This document shows, one piece after another, positions 1-10,357 of a stretch of DNA of 64,000 nucleotides. The notes below the pieces were generated by a model. The model was not told the DNA's origin. It did not search any database and saw only the letters and a list, made by a program, of their open reading frames with translations. Each line of letters begins with the position of its first letter. The stretch's first letter is position 1. Where the stretch lies: NCBI RefSeq assembly GCF_036588685.1, contig NC_086382.1, positions 68,246,929 through 68,310,928 of the forward strand, written 5' to 3'. Made by a program: the position numbers and the translations under genes. This DNA comes from Mytilus trossulus. Taxonomy: Eukaryota > Mollusca > Bivalvia > Mytilida > Mytilidae.

Positions 1-124
1 AGTCAAACTCATAAATCTAAAACAAACTGACAACGCCATGGCTAAACATGAAAAAGACGAACAGAAAAACAATAGTACACATGACACAACATAGAAAACT
101 AGAGAATAAACAACACGAACCCCA

Positions 125-235
125 CCAAAAACTAGGGGTGATCTCAGGTGCTCCGGAAGGGTAAGCAGATCCTGCTCCACATGCGGCACCCGTCGTGTTG
201 CTTATGTGATTACAAATCCGGTAAATTAAGCTTCT
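125..235 (+). repeat. Fragment of dispersed repeat R7
   Basis: The stretch contains GGGTAAGCAGATCCTGCTCC followed by a CACCCGTCGTGTTGCTTATG segment. I recognise this from memory as a common mussel dispersed repeat. Shorter related pieces recur at 5465-5510 and 44080-44135. No coding capacity is visible. Confidence 0.6.
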
Positions 236-836
236 CAATGATCAAATTAAAATAAGTGTTTGTCAAACTGTTATATAACCAGTATAATTTTTCTGATTAA
301 ACGGTTGGTTCAAAAATTTTGAAATGTTTATATTTTTGTCAAAGGGCCGAAGTAAATACTGTGTTAAAATGTTAGGAATATTAAACGAACCAAATTAATT
401 TTAGTTTAAGTGTTAGGTACCACCTTAAGTAAACATATTTAAGTTAAATATACGCACAATAAAAAACGTATTTTAAAGAACTAAATTCATATCAAATCAC
501 ATATAACAAGAAGTAAAGACAATATAACAATAGTATTGTTTCAAAACGATCGTCATCTTTAAATACGAAATGGACAATAACAAGAAGGCTGTAGGCTGTT
601 CTTTACTTTGATATCCCAATAACAGTGATCACAAATCTAAAATATATGTATAAATAACGATTTGATAAATTACAATTGTTTTTACCAAAACCTTTCTGAT
701 ATTGATTTAATATTGTAGTGACAATAATAAAACAAAATAAAAATTACAAAACAAATGTCACTGGATTTATAGTCGTTTTGTTTGCTCAACTTTTTATTGT
801 ATATATCCGAGAATTCAGCATACTAAAAATATACAT
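236..836. other. AT-rich non-coding stretch
   Basis: I see no open frame with splice sites, no repeat family shared with the rest of the window, and no RNA gene here. Confidence 0.5.
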
Positions 837-1088
837 CTATAGACCTAACACAATCAACAGCACATTAAATAACCCACCATTTACATGTTTAGAAAGGCGG
901 AATATGTTTCCTTCTTTTACCTCTTGTGAAACAATTAGCCTCCTGATTTTGAAAGCAGGCAGCACGGCATTAATCTGACAAGATTTTGCACTAATCCTTT
1001 CAATGAATTTTGTCCGGGGGACTTCAATAACATATACATTGCTGTCTTGTATTTTAACCTTGATGGAAGGATCACGGTTACAAATCAT
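837..1088 (-). CDS. Coding-like fragment, unidentified
   Basis: An 83-codon frame ends in TAG at 837. Its composition looks protein-like rather than random, with charged residues and patterned hydrophobics such as VYVIEVPRTKFIERISAKSC and AVLPAFKIRRLIVSQE. A possible splice acceptor (CCATCAAG) sits near 1059, and possible donors follow the codons for SQE and for RLSKH. It could therefore be an internal or terminal exon of the minus-strand gene whose exons lie at 1865-5786, but the phase of the best acceptor does not match the exon ending at 1865. It could also be a transposon remnant. I do not recognise the family. The hammerhead repeat begins just beyond its upstream edge. Confidence 0.35.
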   Translation of the reverse strand: MICNRDPSIKVKIQDSNVYVIEVPRTKFIERISAKSCQINAVLPAFKIRRLIVSQEVKEGNIFRLSKHVNGGLFNVLLIVLGL

Positions 1089-1141
1089 TAATCTTCAACT
1101 TCGTACTTTATTTGGCCATTTTAAATTGGTTTGGGATTCGA

Positions 1142-1184
1142 GCGTCACTGACGAGTCTTTTGAAGACGAAACGCGTGATGGCGT
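1142..1184 (+). ncRNA. Hammerhead ribozyme-like motif, copy 1
   Basis: The core CTGACGAG (1148-1155), a TCT..AGA stem II (1156-1166) and CGAAA (1167-1171) match the hammerhead consensus CUGANGA...GAAA. GCGTCA on the 5' side pairs with the GGCGT segment on the 3' side to give stem I. The expected GTC cleavage triplet is altered (GTGAT here, with one base deleted relative to copy 2), so cleavage at this copy is probably lost. Confidence 0.65.
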
Positions 1185-1368
1185 AAAAACATAGTTTAAT
1201 CCTGGTAATTACGATGAGAATATTTTGATTTTTTGAAAAAAACTAAGGCATTTCTACCTCAGGAATAAATTATTTTAGCTGTATTTCGCAAAACTTTTAG
1301 GAGTTTTTGGTCCTCAATGCTTTTAAAATTCGTACTTTATTTGACCTTTTAAACATCTTTGGATTCGA

Positions 1369-1412
1369 GCGTCACCGATGAGTCTTTTGTAGACGAAACG
1401 CGCGTCTGGCGT
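1369..1412 (+). ncRNA. Hammerhead ribozyme-like motif, copy 2
   Basis: Core CCGATGAG (1375-1382), stem II TCTTTTGTAGA, CGAAA (1394-1398), then CGCGCGTC and TGGCGT (1399-1412). The GTC cleavage site is intact and stem I (GCGTCA with TGGCGT) pairs well. The conserved CUGAUGA reads CCGATGA, a change at an invariant U. Stem III is a self-complementary ACGCGCGT without room for a loop, as in type I hammerheads that act as dimers. Confidence 0.65.
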
Positions 1413-1450
1413 AAATATAAAATTTTAATCCTGGTATCTATGGTGAGTTT

Positions 1451-1864
1451 ATTATTTACATGTACATCTATCATTAAATAAAACTAAACTAAATACTCTG
1501 ATCCATGATTTAAGTTTCTGAAAACAAGATAAGTTTTGTTATAACACTCGCCACTATTTGATTGACATCTTTTATTTACGAAAAGTGCAGGCAAGTTTAA
1601 TCTTTGACAGTGTGACGTCGCGCATTTATGTTTAAAATAATATATACATCTTACTCATTAACATATCTAATCCACTCAAAGCTACGTTTTTCGCGAGGAA
1701 AACAATTTTTCGTCTTTATATGCATATGCGTCAAGATAAAACAATTACTTTTCAGCGTCATAAAAAAATGGAAGTCTTATTTCAATAAATATGTTATATC
1801 TTAGGAAACGTGTGTCGCCTAATGTTACACGTGTATCTTTGTCTTATTTCAAGTGTTAACTTAC
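1451..1864. other. Non-coding stretch
   Basis: No convincing exon, repeat family or RNA gene seen. If the minus-strand exon at 1865-1939 is real, its following intron would lie here. Confidence 0.4.
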
Positions 1865-1939
1865 CATAGCCTTCTTCTTCGTATCTATTCTCATTACGCA
1901 GAAATTCATGCAAATCATCAATCGAAAAGTTGTGTCGTC
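1865..1939 (-). CDS. Exon E4 of minus-strand gene (unidentified protein)
   Basis: A 75-nt exon is bounded by a pyrimidine-rich acceptor (TTTTTATGTATAG) and a strong donor (GTAAGT). Read with two bases completing the previous codon, it encodes RHNFSIDDLHEFLRNENR followed by YEEEGYG, leaving phase 1. That start phase matches the end phase of the next upstream exon at 2656-2762, once that exon's TA insertion is discounted. A second frame is also open, so the frame rests on phase consistency. No domain recognised. The next exon downstream was not found. Confidence 0.45.
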
Positions 1940-2655
1940 CTATACATAAAAAGAAATTTATACTTCATGAAAAATTCCAGCAATTGCACACGTTAAGACA
2001 TGTCGATTTGTAAAAAGTTCTCAGTCGACCAACTGGCAGCCAAGGAACTGAACGTTGAAGAGAGTGGCCTTTGTCGACATAACATAAACACATTTTAAAT
2101 AGGAATTCATTTTAAGTAAAACCGTTAATAGAGCAAAGTATAATGACAAAAATGTGCATTCTACATTTGACATTTTATTTACCTTTTTTCAATTATCTAC
2201 CAACGACACATTGTTTGGCAAATGTATTGACAAATACGACCACAAGTTAGTATTAATGAACCAAAACTATCAATTGTTTGAAACCATTGATTATATAAAG
2301 TTTGTGGTTTTTTTCATGTGGCACCTATATTGTCTTTTTTATTTGGTAAGATCGAAAACAAGTGACAGTAATGTCTTCAAATTCATTATGATATCCAGGC
2401 AAGGAAAAACACAAAAACAAATGAATATGTCGCATATACATGCATAAGCTCGTGTGTTTGACAGGGATTGCAATATACACGATTTAGGTCAAGGCAAGAT
2501 TAATGTCTAATGGTTTTGTTGAGAAGTTATAACACAATTATAATCACCTATGTTTAATAATAATACAACTGATAACATATTTGCGTCATTTCATTCATTG
2601 ATAAATTTCCTTAAACATATCCCTGTTCTATTCATTGCATTTTGAAATTACTTAC
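1940..2655. other. Probable intron, AT-rich
   Basis: Lies between two candidate minus-strand exons. A plus-strand open frame near 2154-2447 starts with GTG and has no coding character. No repeat family noted. Confidence 0.4.
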
Positions 2656-2762
2656 TTGTTGAGGGTAAATGCTGAATTGCATTTTCGATTCTTTCTAGTA
2701 TAAAACCTTTCTCAATCAGACTTGAAATTATACGATGTCTGGCAGTGTTCACATTTTGTTCT
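2656..2762 (-). CDS. Exon E3 of minus-strand gene, with frame-breaking TA insertion
   Basis: The acceptor ATTTTGCAG precedes the exon and a strong donor (GTAAGTAA) ends it. In the phase handed on by the upstream exon it encodes QNVNTARHRIISSLIEKGF, a UBA-like amphipathic helix pattern, and then hits TAG at 2695-2697. Just before this stop is TTTTATATAC. If one TA unit is discounted, the rest of the exon stays open to the donor and its end phase fits exon E4 exactly. The exon is therefore either terminal or, more likely, damaged by a 2-nt insertion (allele, pseudogene or assembly error). Confidence 0.5.
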
Positions 2763-3119
2763 GCAAAATTGTATGATACATAATAAGTAACTATATTTTT
2801 ATTTTTTATACTAAAGCCACTTTATTTTAAGAAATATTCACTTCCTTATGAAACAAAGAGAACCTTCAAATAACAATAACGATTCTTAAAAATTGAAGGA
2901 GTAAATAAACGTTGCATATATTGTTTTTTTTTATCTTTCCTCCAACTACTTGTTTCAAAAATCGGCCTCCTGACTAAAATTAAAAAAAAATTAAATAACA
3001 CACTTGGTAATATTTAGTGCTATTTGCTCTCAAGTGCGAAGACATGATGCACCTTAAGATTAATGTTTATTGGTTACAAACCTACGCATCAAAACCATTT
3101 GAATTTTAAATTGTATGTA

Positions 3120-3232
3120 TAAAAAAGAAGATGTGGTATGATTGCCAATGAGACAACTCTCCACAAGAGCCAAAATGACACTAAAAATAACAATTATAGG
3201 TACAATGTAAACATACAGCCTTCAACATACAC
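3120..3232 (+). repeat. R1 repeat, 5' part
   Basis: Contains GATGTGGTATGATTGCCAAT and the ACAACTCTCC core. It lies in the intron just after the donor of exon E2 (GTAAAC, 3264-3259), and supplies the stop of the unspliced frame. Confidence 0.8.
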
Positions 3233-3264
3233 ATATTTGTTCTTGCTAATGATGTAGTGTTTAC

Positions 3265-4287
3265 CGTTTTCAAGAAGAAGCATCTGACTTTCTGTAATTT
3301 CCTCAGGTGGACGTGTGTTGTGCCAATTGAGATGACTAAACGCATGGTCTCTAATGTCCGGGGAATGCGTATTTGAATGATAACGTTGTTGTAAGTTGTG
3401 TATTCTCAATTGGTTCTCCACAGTTATAATGTCTACATCATCACAACTGCTTTGTGCTGCAGTTGGAAATAAATCAGCATCCTCGACGTATTCGTTATCA
3501 CCAACATTCGAAATTCCAGTTGTTGTACAATCATCAATATTCTCAATGCAATTTTCCAAAATTCTCCTTTCAAGTCTGGTTGTATGGTTTGATTCCATTT
3601 GTACTGTAGCTCCTGCAGTATTAGTAGGATTGAAGGTTCTTCGGTCAACATGTACAATATCGGATGTTCTTAGCAGTTCATTTTGAGCTGGGAAGATGTT
3701 GCTAACATGACTCAAAGATATTCTAGGGTGTTCATCTGGCAAACGACGTTGAACAAAGTCTTGTTCTGACACATCGGTGAAACTATGAGCACTGGAAATG
3801 ATAATAGGGGCTGATGCAGTTGAAGATAGTGGGTTGCTTACAGCTGTAACTGAAGATGGTGCTGTCAAATGTCGTTCGGAGTGAGAGCTCATAGACATCT
3901 GACTATTGCCAGATCTTTCTCTTGAGGTAGAACGCAAGTCAACATAATCTGCTTCATCATGTGTAAAGGAGAACGGAGCAAGTTGTCGATTTCTTTCAAA
4001 ATTACCGAAAGATGCAGAACTCAAAGACTGGTTAGCATTAGTGTGGTCTTCATATAAACAAAGGGAACTGTTTTCACTCTCAGCTATATCCGTCAGAACT
4101 GAAAAATAATTTAATGGTTCGGATTCTTCTAAATCTGGTAGTGATTCTAATTGAGTGTTGTTATTATAAACGGAATCTTGTTCGTTCGTTTCTACGGCGT
4201 TGTCGTTCCATGTGAATATAGGGACGACGCAAACAGTATATACACGTTGTAATAATGCAGTATTAGTTGTTGGTAGGCTACTGAATT
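3265..4287 (-). CDS. Exon E2 of minus-strand gene: long serine-rich, low-complexity region
   Basis: The open frame is 340 codons long. The acceptor is TTTTTTTCCATCCCAATACAAG (split: a T-rich tract then AATACAAG); it is the only nearby AG whose phase fits upstream exon E1. The end is at a GTAAAC donor whose phase fits exon E3. The protein is rich in Ser, Thr, Asn and acidic residues (SMSSHSERHLTAPSS, NEYVEDADLF), with no hydrophobic span of clear membrane type and no recognised fold. It looks like a disordered linker with possible phosphorylation sites. The section ends with PPEEITESQMLLLEN, leading into the helical E3 segment. Length and lack of stops in AT-rich DNA argue for real coding sequence. 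Confidence 0.7.
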
Positions 4288-4804
4288 CTTGTATTGGGAT
4301 GGAAAAAAACACATAATCGTAATATCCCTTTTGGTAATTGAAGTGAATTACAATCTATAAGAAAAAACAGTTGGTGATTTTGTGAATCTCAAAACGAGCA
4401 GGGTTTATTGTTGTAGAATATGTGAATGTTATTGAGACACATTGTATATGATATTGTAGATTACAGAAACATGAAGATGCTGTTCTACTTATTATATTGA
4501 TTTGAACCAAGGTTTTTTATTCAATTTTAATTACATCTATGGTTACAAATATCAATATTGTGTTTTTCAACTGTAAATTTAATAGTAATAGTAATATATG
4601 AAAACTACACAATAACAGTAAATCACGATAATACATAACATTATAGTTGCCGCGTTAGCAGAGCATGTAATTTGTTTCCTTAAAAAATTTATAAAGAGAA
4701 TGCCGAAATATTGAAACAAAGAAGCTTGAAAATCAATATTTTTGTCGTAAGAGAATAGTTGGTTTGGTTGGGAAATGCTGAAGGGATTGAACCTAAAGTT
4801 TCCA
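4288..4804. other. Intron sequence
   Basis: AT-rich, between candidate exons E1 and E2 of the minus-strand gene. No separate feature seen apart from the adjoining R1 copy. Confidence 0.45.
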
Positions 4805-5130
4805 TACAATATGTGGTTTTATTCCAAATGAGACAACTCTCCACCAGGGACCAAATAACATCGACTTTAACAACAACTGCTAACTTTAGGCCTTCAACAA
4901 TGATCACAATTCTTACCGCATTGTCAGTTATGAAAGTATAAACAATGACAAGTGTAAAACAATTTAAACGAGAAAACGAAAGCCCTAATTAATGTACAAA
5001 ACATTGAACGAAATATGATTTACAGCAACAAACAACTACCACTGAATTACATACTCCTGACTTAGTACAGTCACATACAGAATGTTGCGGGGTTAAATAC
5101 GCATGATGGAATCAACACCTTTCTTTAACT
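4805..5130 (+). repeat. R1 repeat, near-complete diverged copy
   Basis: Carries the ordered R1 landmarks: GAGACAACTCTCCACCAG, GGCCTTCAACAATGA, AACGAGAAAACGAAAG, CACTGAATTACAT and GCGGGGTTAAAT. It lies inside the intron between exons E1 and E2. Confidence 0.8.
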
Positions 5131-5464
5131 ATTACTACAAGTATGTCCTGCTTGGAAACCAGTAAACTAAAGTCATGTCGTCTTTATTTATATACCGAAC
5201 AACCTGATTGTTCTGTGTTGAAAACAATTTTTGAGTTTACTAAAACACAATTGACATGAGAGCAAATTTTGATTCGACATAATATCTGCTCAAACGGTCT
5301 ATAATTTATTCGTCTAAACATGCTGTGTCAAATGGAGATTCAATATCATCTAACATATGAAAATGGCGAAAGGTACCACATGAATATTCAAACTCATTTC
5401 ATATTTTGAAAGCTAAAGATTGTCATTTGGTTTACACGAATTCCACCAAAACTTTTGTGAACTC

Positions 5465-5510
5465 AGGTACCTGCCTCTCGTGTGGCATCAGTCGTGTTGC
5501 TCAAGTAAGA
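5465..5510 (+). repeat. R7 repeat fragment
   Basis: Short match to the repeat at 125-235 (TGGCATCAGTCGTGTTGCT). Confidence 0.4.
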
Positions 5511-5634
5511 CAACATTTCGTTATAAGTTTAATTTGATATAATAAAAAGTCAATTCGTGTCACTTTCCACTTTCTATGTTCATATATTTTTTTAAACGCG
5601 ACATAGCTAAGATATTCCTGTGAGTGTATCTTAC

Positions 5635-5786
5635 CTTGTACGTCTCTTTCATTCTGTCTGTCGTCTTCAAATTTCTTCCGGATTACGTGTAATGCTAATG
5701 AAAGATGGAAATCAAGTATAAGAATACTAAATATTGTTGAAATTTTGTTAACAGCCTCTAACAAAAGTCCAGGCGAAAGCCGATCC
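5635..5786 (-). CDS. Exon E1 of minus-strand gene
   Basis: A 152-nt exon with a good acceptor (CCCACATTTGCAG) and a strong donor (CAAG then GTAAGATAC). It starts with one base completing a codon and ends in phase 1, which fits the acceptor at 4287. It encodes DRLSPGLLLEAVNKISTIF, SILILDFHLSLALHVIRKKF and a charged EDDRQNERDVQ tail. The middle is hydrophobic with a helical pattern, so it could be a packed helix bundle or a weak membrane segment; I cannot choose. No family recognised. Further upstream exons were not found with matching phase. Confidence 0.5.
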
Positions 5787-5839
5787 CTGCAAATGTGGGT
5801 ACAATTTACAAAAAGAAACATGTACAAAAGAGACATAAT

Positions 5840-7865
5840 ATATATAATTAGGTGGTATAATTGCTAATAGGACACTTTTCAAATATATATAAAATGATTT
5901 GGATGTTAGTAACAATGAACAGACAAAGATATGACGTCTTTACGCTCAAACCGTTGTGTATAATATATACTGTTTGAAATTGTGATCATGGGAAACATAG
6001 TATACTAATTTGTTATTTTTTTGGGGGAAATGGCTTTAAACCATAAGTTCTTTTAGATCGGTTCTTAAATTTTTACACCTTGTTTTGTATTTTTATGATT
6101 GTTGAATATCTATAAATTCGTGTCCTTTACAACAACTTTATAACAGTTTGCAGTTAAATGATGACTCAATTAAAACATAAACGCCCATGGCACTTGATAA
6201 ACACTTATCTGAACAATGTCTTTTCTGAGAAGTTTTGCTTAAATGAGAGTGTTTTTATTTTACAAAACCGTGACATGATTCAGCGATTCTTATCTGTATC
6301 ATAAAGGCTATGATATATATATGGTTTGGTTTCATGTGTCGGATTCACAATCCGGTTTGTGACTCCTACCTGATGTGATTAAGGTTTTAGCAATACAACG
6401 GTGGAGAATCAACCCTTCCGGAAGTCTTAAGTTAGATCATCGTAGTTGCTTTTTCTATTGTTTTTATATCTCATTTTGAGATCACATGAGCTGAAAATTA
6501 AAACTATTCATTTGCAGATCATATATAAACACTAGAAAGCATTAAGTAAACGAGGTCAAAGTAAAAATAGAGTTCCGTTGATTACCACTCATGTGTATCT
6601 AGTGGTTAATGCGTTGGATACACAAGAAGAATTATCAATATATGTGTGTATCTAGTGGTTGATGCGTTGGATACACAAGAAGAATTATTAATACATGTGT
6701 GTATAAGAATACTTATATGTTGGCATAAACAATAAAATGATACATTGTTATTATCTATATTTCGTACTGACAACAACTGACATGAAACTGTATTTATGAT
6801 ACTGAAAGTAGCTTGATTACTTTCCGGGTTGTTTTTCATTGGTTTTCCCAGTTTGATAGTGTTCATGATAGTTGAATGTATTTGACGGAAATAGAAATTT
6901 GCTTCATAGAAAAGAGGTAAATGTTAAACGACCATCTATACAATACTCATAATAATATTTATTTTTTCAATTTAACGTATTAAATGAACAGATGAACATA
7001 AGTTTCATGTGGATACGAAACGCTTCATATAAATAATGTAAATGACAAACGTTTGTCTCGCACGTCTTAGTCATAACTTAAATGAAATATCGTTTAGATC
7101 CTGTTTGAATCAACATAGCCTTATAAGGAAAAAATCTAAATTTATTGTATGTTATTATTGCAAAACGTTTGAAAACACTAAAACAAAATGCTAACTACTC
7201 TACATATAATATTTGTTTACCTCAAAACAGCTTTCACAGTGATATTTATAAGTATAAATCCTAAGCACCTTGATTGCTGATTAACTGTTATTTAGTGTGC
7301 GTGCGCATAATAATTCTATTATTACAGTTAGTTTCAGGAAGTATTTGACAAATGTTTGATACATTTCATAATTCCTTAATGTTATAAATAGCTTTTTGTT
7401 TACCTTTCCAATTTCAATTTCAAAATGTTTGAAAGTTATATATAATATTTAATTGTTGTATATACTGTTTAATTTATTTCATTACCACAAACTACTTTAA
7501 ACCTTCACTAAATTCCTCCCCTGATATAGATATTTATAGTGTTTGAGTTTGATTGTACATGTAGAAAATTTATTTCAAACGGGATAGTATATCCTCATTC
7601 CTACAGAGATGTTGTTTAAATAATCCAGGGAAAGATATTCTAAAAAGGTTACAAATTAATCCTTGTAGTTAGATCTTTGAATATTATTTTTATTGGCAAT
7701 AATATTGACTGTTATCAGTAGAATAAAAGCAAATTAAATGTCATTGATATAGATATATGTACATTCATGGTTCTACATTATGTCGACATCTGTATCTTGG
7801 CATTGCATGAGGTCATGTTTTCTCAGATTTTTGATGATGCATTAAATTATTAACTATTTAGTCTT
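5840..7865. other. Non-coding AT-rich stretch with one short duplication
   Basis: The only structure noted is a tandem duplication of about 55 bp at 6592-6704, each copy reading TGTGTATCTAGTGGTT...GGATACACAAGAAGAAT, with inverted TGTGTATC/GGATACACA edges. An ATG frame near 6866 on the minus strand (beginning MNTIKLGKPMKNNPESNQ) could be an exon but has no phase match to E1. Confidence 0.4.
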
Positions 7866-7867
7866 AG

Positions 7868-7995
7868 ATGCATATTTTGTTAGTTTTTTTTACTGTAAAA
7901 TAGCTGTCAGTAACTACAAGGACTCTCAGATCTGTAATGTTTTTAGTGTTGTTGGGATGTACAAGAACCTGTCTACGTCCACTCCGTTTTTTGAT
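7868..7995 (-). repeat. R1 repeat, late segment, inverted
   Basis: The reverse complement contains GTACATCCCAACAACAC, AGATCTGAGAGTCCTTG and GTTACTGACAGCTA, which belong to the distal part of R1 as seen at 38030-38100. Confidence 0.65.
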
Positions 7996-8340
7996 AGTTT
8001 TTTGTTCTACTGAGTAATACCTTTTTTCAGCTAATTTGATATATAATTTGTTGTACTGCTTCACCATTTTCCCAGGTATTTTAATGCTTTGCTAGACTTG
8101 GACTAAGACTATTATTTTGTTAATGAAAATAAAAATGATAAAAAAACAAACATTTCAAATCTACTATATTTATAACAGACATATGCCAAGAAAAATTGCG
8201 TCATATTCCTATTTGTTTTTTTCTTCTTACAGGACCTGAGGTTCATTTCATTTTTGTTTAAGAAAAAAAATGACACATTAAGTTGAGATGATGAATCTGA
8301 AGAAACCTGTAAATGCGCATAATTACTGAAACACACAGAA

Positions 8341-8598
8341 ATGGCAAAAGGTGACCTTGACAACAGAAACAAAAAATTTCAAAACTTTGATTGTATAAAA
8401 GATACAACAATCAAAATACAGTACCTAAATTATGTTCGCTATAGCTTGTCTGTGGCTTGGTATATAATAAAAAAGTTGGTGTCTACAGAAACGACGTCGG
8501 CACTTAAATTGCTAAATGATATAGTTGGCACAATACTGGATCTGCAGTTTATGACAGGAAAATTAGGTGGAATTTATAGAGAATATATGATTACAGAT
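8341..8598 (+). CDS. First coding exon of unidentified helical protein
   Basis: ATG at 8341 opens an 86-codon frame that ends precisely at a strong donor (GATGTAAGTATG, GT at 8599). The protein begins MAKGDLDNRNKKFQNF and continues with helical, mixed hydrophobic stretches (YVRYSLSVAWYIIKKLV, LNDIVGTILDLQF). It resembles an alpha-helical bundle but I do not recognise the family. The exon is in phase 0 with the next exon at 8843. It lies 1.2 kb upstream of the BIR-domain gene, yet the phases do not let it join that gene's exons directly. Confidence 0.5.
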
Positions 8599-8842
8599 GT
8601 AAGTATGAGTTGTGTTTGATTGGATGGTTTTTTTCATAAACCTTTTTATTCGTTTTCTATATTATTATATTTTTCTCAACTTTGAAACATTTTAATATAA
8701 TGATACAAATAGTACGTGGTTATGTCTGAATGCCATATATACACTGTGAAACATCTATAGCTGATGAAACAATACTTATTGCGAAAAATGTTGTGAAACT
8801 GTTTTACAGAGATCTTTTTGATTGTCTATATCTTTTTTTCAG

Positions 8843-8927
8843 AATAAAAACGATATAACTCCTAAATATTCGAAGGAATTAGTAAAGTGTGACCCGGATT
8901 CAGGCAATATCAAAAACTTTGCAAAAG
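8843..8927 (+). CDS. Second exon of the same unidentified gene
   Basis: Preceded by a textbook acceptor (TATCTTTTTTTCAG) and followed by AAAAG then GTAACA. It reads in phase 0 from the previous exon as NKNDITPKYSKELVKCDPDS plus GNIKNFAK and leaves phase 1. An alternative donor with phase 0 (TCTGTAAGT) lies at 8990. The following exon was not identified; joining to 10358 after the first donor gives an early stop. Confidence 0.45.
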
Positions 8928-9299
8928 GTAACATTGAAGCATTTTTTTATTTTTTTGTTGTAAAAATATACTCTGACGTCTATTCGTCTGTAAGTTTAAT
9001 ACAAAGTAAAAACACAAAGAACAGCATGAATCCATATATTCGGAGGTCAGGTACATAAAACTGCTTTCAATTACGACAGGCACTTCCTCCGTATTGTCTT
9101 AAATAGAAAAAAAAATCAAAAGGAGCTTTGAAAATACATATTTCTTATAAGAAATGGAGGCATCACCATTGCAAAATGAATTCAAACTTAATAAATAAAC
9201 TTGACATTTCATAAAACGAGCAAAGTTTATAGCCGACTATCATCAATGTTATTTTTTTAAAAACTGTAACAGTCATGTCTGTTTTAGTTGACAGCTTTG

Positions 9300-9345
9300 A
9301 TATGAAGATGTGGTAGATTGCCAATAGAGCGGTATGGCGATGTCG
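9300..9345 (+). repeat. R1 repeat fragment
   Basis: GAAGATGTGGTAGATTGCCA, the 5' landmark of R1, is followed by unrelated CG-containing sequence (ATGTCGTCCTCAACGTCGTC). Confidence 0.5.
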
Positions 9346-9803
9346 TCCTCAACGTCGTCGTCCTCCTCCAAGAATATCAGAATACATTAACTATAAGTGT
9401 ATGTGTATGAATATCTATAAAATTGAACGACAAGATTTTATACTACATGAAAAAGGTTGAGATTGGTTTTTTTATTATTAAAAACTTGGTAATTTGGGAC
9501 CAAAATGGTGTCGAAAACATGCATTTTTCTTGTTTACGCACAACAAAATTAGTATCAGTATATATAGATCTCTGTGGATTTTCATACAAATAAAGGTTGG
9601 GAATTTTTAGTGTTTGGGGTAAATTTCAGAACGTGGTTGGTAACTTATTAATTCAAGCTAATTTGGGTCAAATATTGAGGGAAAAAATGAAACCAAACAA
9701 ATTGTTCAGAGCGTTCATTTCAATTATCATATATTCATGTCATATCCACTTACTAAAACAATTCATTTGTTATAATCGTTCTATATGTTTCATCTGATAA
9801 AAT

Positions 9804-9908
9804 ATGAAAAACAAACTTAAATATTCTGATTGGAAATTGTGTATTCTATTGAAAGGAAAAGAAGTTATAGAATGTGTTCAAGATGATGTTGCAGAGTATT
9901 CAAAAAAT
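9804..9908 (+). CDS. First coding exon of BIR-domain protein
   Basis: ATG at 9804 is preceded in frame by TGA TAA, and no AG acceptor lies between these stops and the ATG, so this is the initiator exon. It encodes 35 residues (MKNKLKYSDWKLCILLKGKE then VIECVQDDVAEYSKN) and ends at a strong donor (AAATGTAAGTTAA). Phase 0 matches the exon starting at 10358, where the reading continues as DPGDAIIIIRI. A strand-helix pattern spans the junction, suggesting one domain is split by the intron. Confidence 0.65.
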
Positions 9909-10357
9909 GTAAGTTAATCTAGGATATTATAATTAGAAAGTTTTATGTATGTCTCTTTCGACACAAATATTTCTTTGATGACAATATATAATGTCTGAAT
10001 ATATACCTAGGATCAATCTTACGGGGCGCTGGATCATATATTCTAACATGACGTCCTCCTAACGTTTCACTGTACACTAAAAAAGATTACAAAAGTCTGA
10101 AAGGTTCAACATCACCTAACAAAAGTAAAATCATTTTGTTCACGGTAGTTGAACTTAAGCATCTGAGACATCATAGCATAACCTGACTAAAAAAAAGGCT
10201 CTTTTCATATTACAGTGCAAGCGTAGGTCTTAAATGAAATGATTTAAACGTCACAGAGTAAATCCACAAATATACTGACAGCATTAGTGACTTTATTTTC
10301 AAAGACCGTTTGAAATGATCATGAGTCTTTTTTTATTTCTGTCATTTTTTTTTGCAG

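Larger units (their letters stand above)
1091..1450 (+). mobile_element. Tandem hammerhead (retrozyme-like) repeat, two units
   Basis: Two direct copies of a roughly 227-bp unit lie head to tail. Each has TTCGTACTTTATTTG, then GGATTCGAGCGTCAC, a hammerhead-like core, and TTTAATCCTGGTA downstream. Tandem hammerhead units are the hallmark of retrozymes and related non-autonomous retroelements, which I recall being reported from mussels. The unit is too short to encode protein. Confidence 0.7.

Noticed and set aside
2154..2447. A 97-codon plus-strand frame
   Set aside because: Begins with GTG, composition is typical of translated AT-rich DNA, and it lies in a probable intron of the minus-strand gene.
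3194..3264. C-terminal residues of the unspliced minus-strand frame, apparently derived from repeat R1
   Set aside because: A GTAAAC donor at 3264 has the right phase for the next exon, so this segment is most likely intron rather than a repeat-derived protein tail.
7864..8067. A 67-codon Lys-rich minus-strand frame
   Set aside because: Most of it is the distal segment of R1 in inverted orientation.
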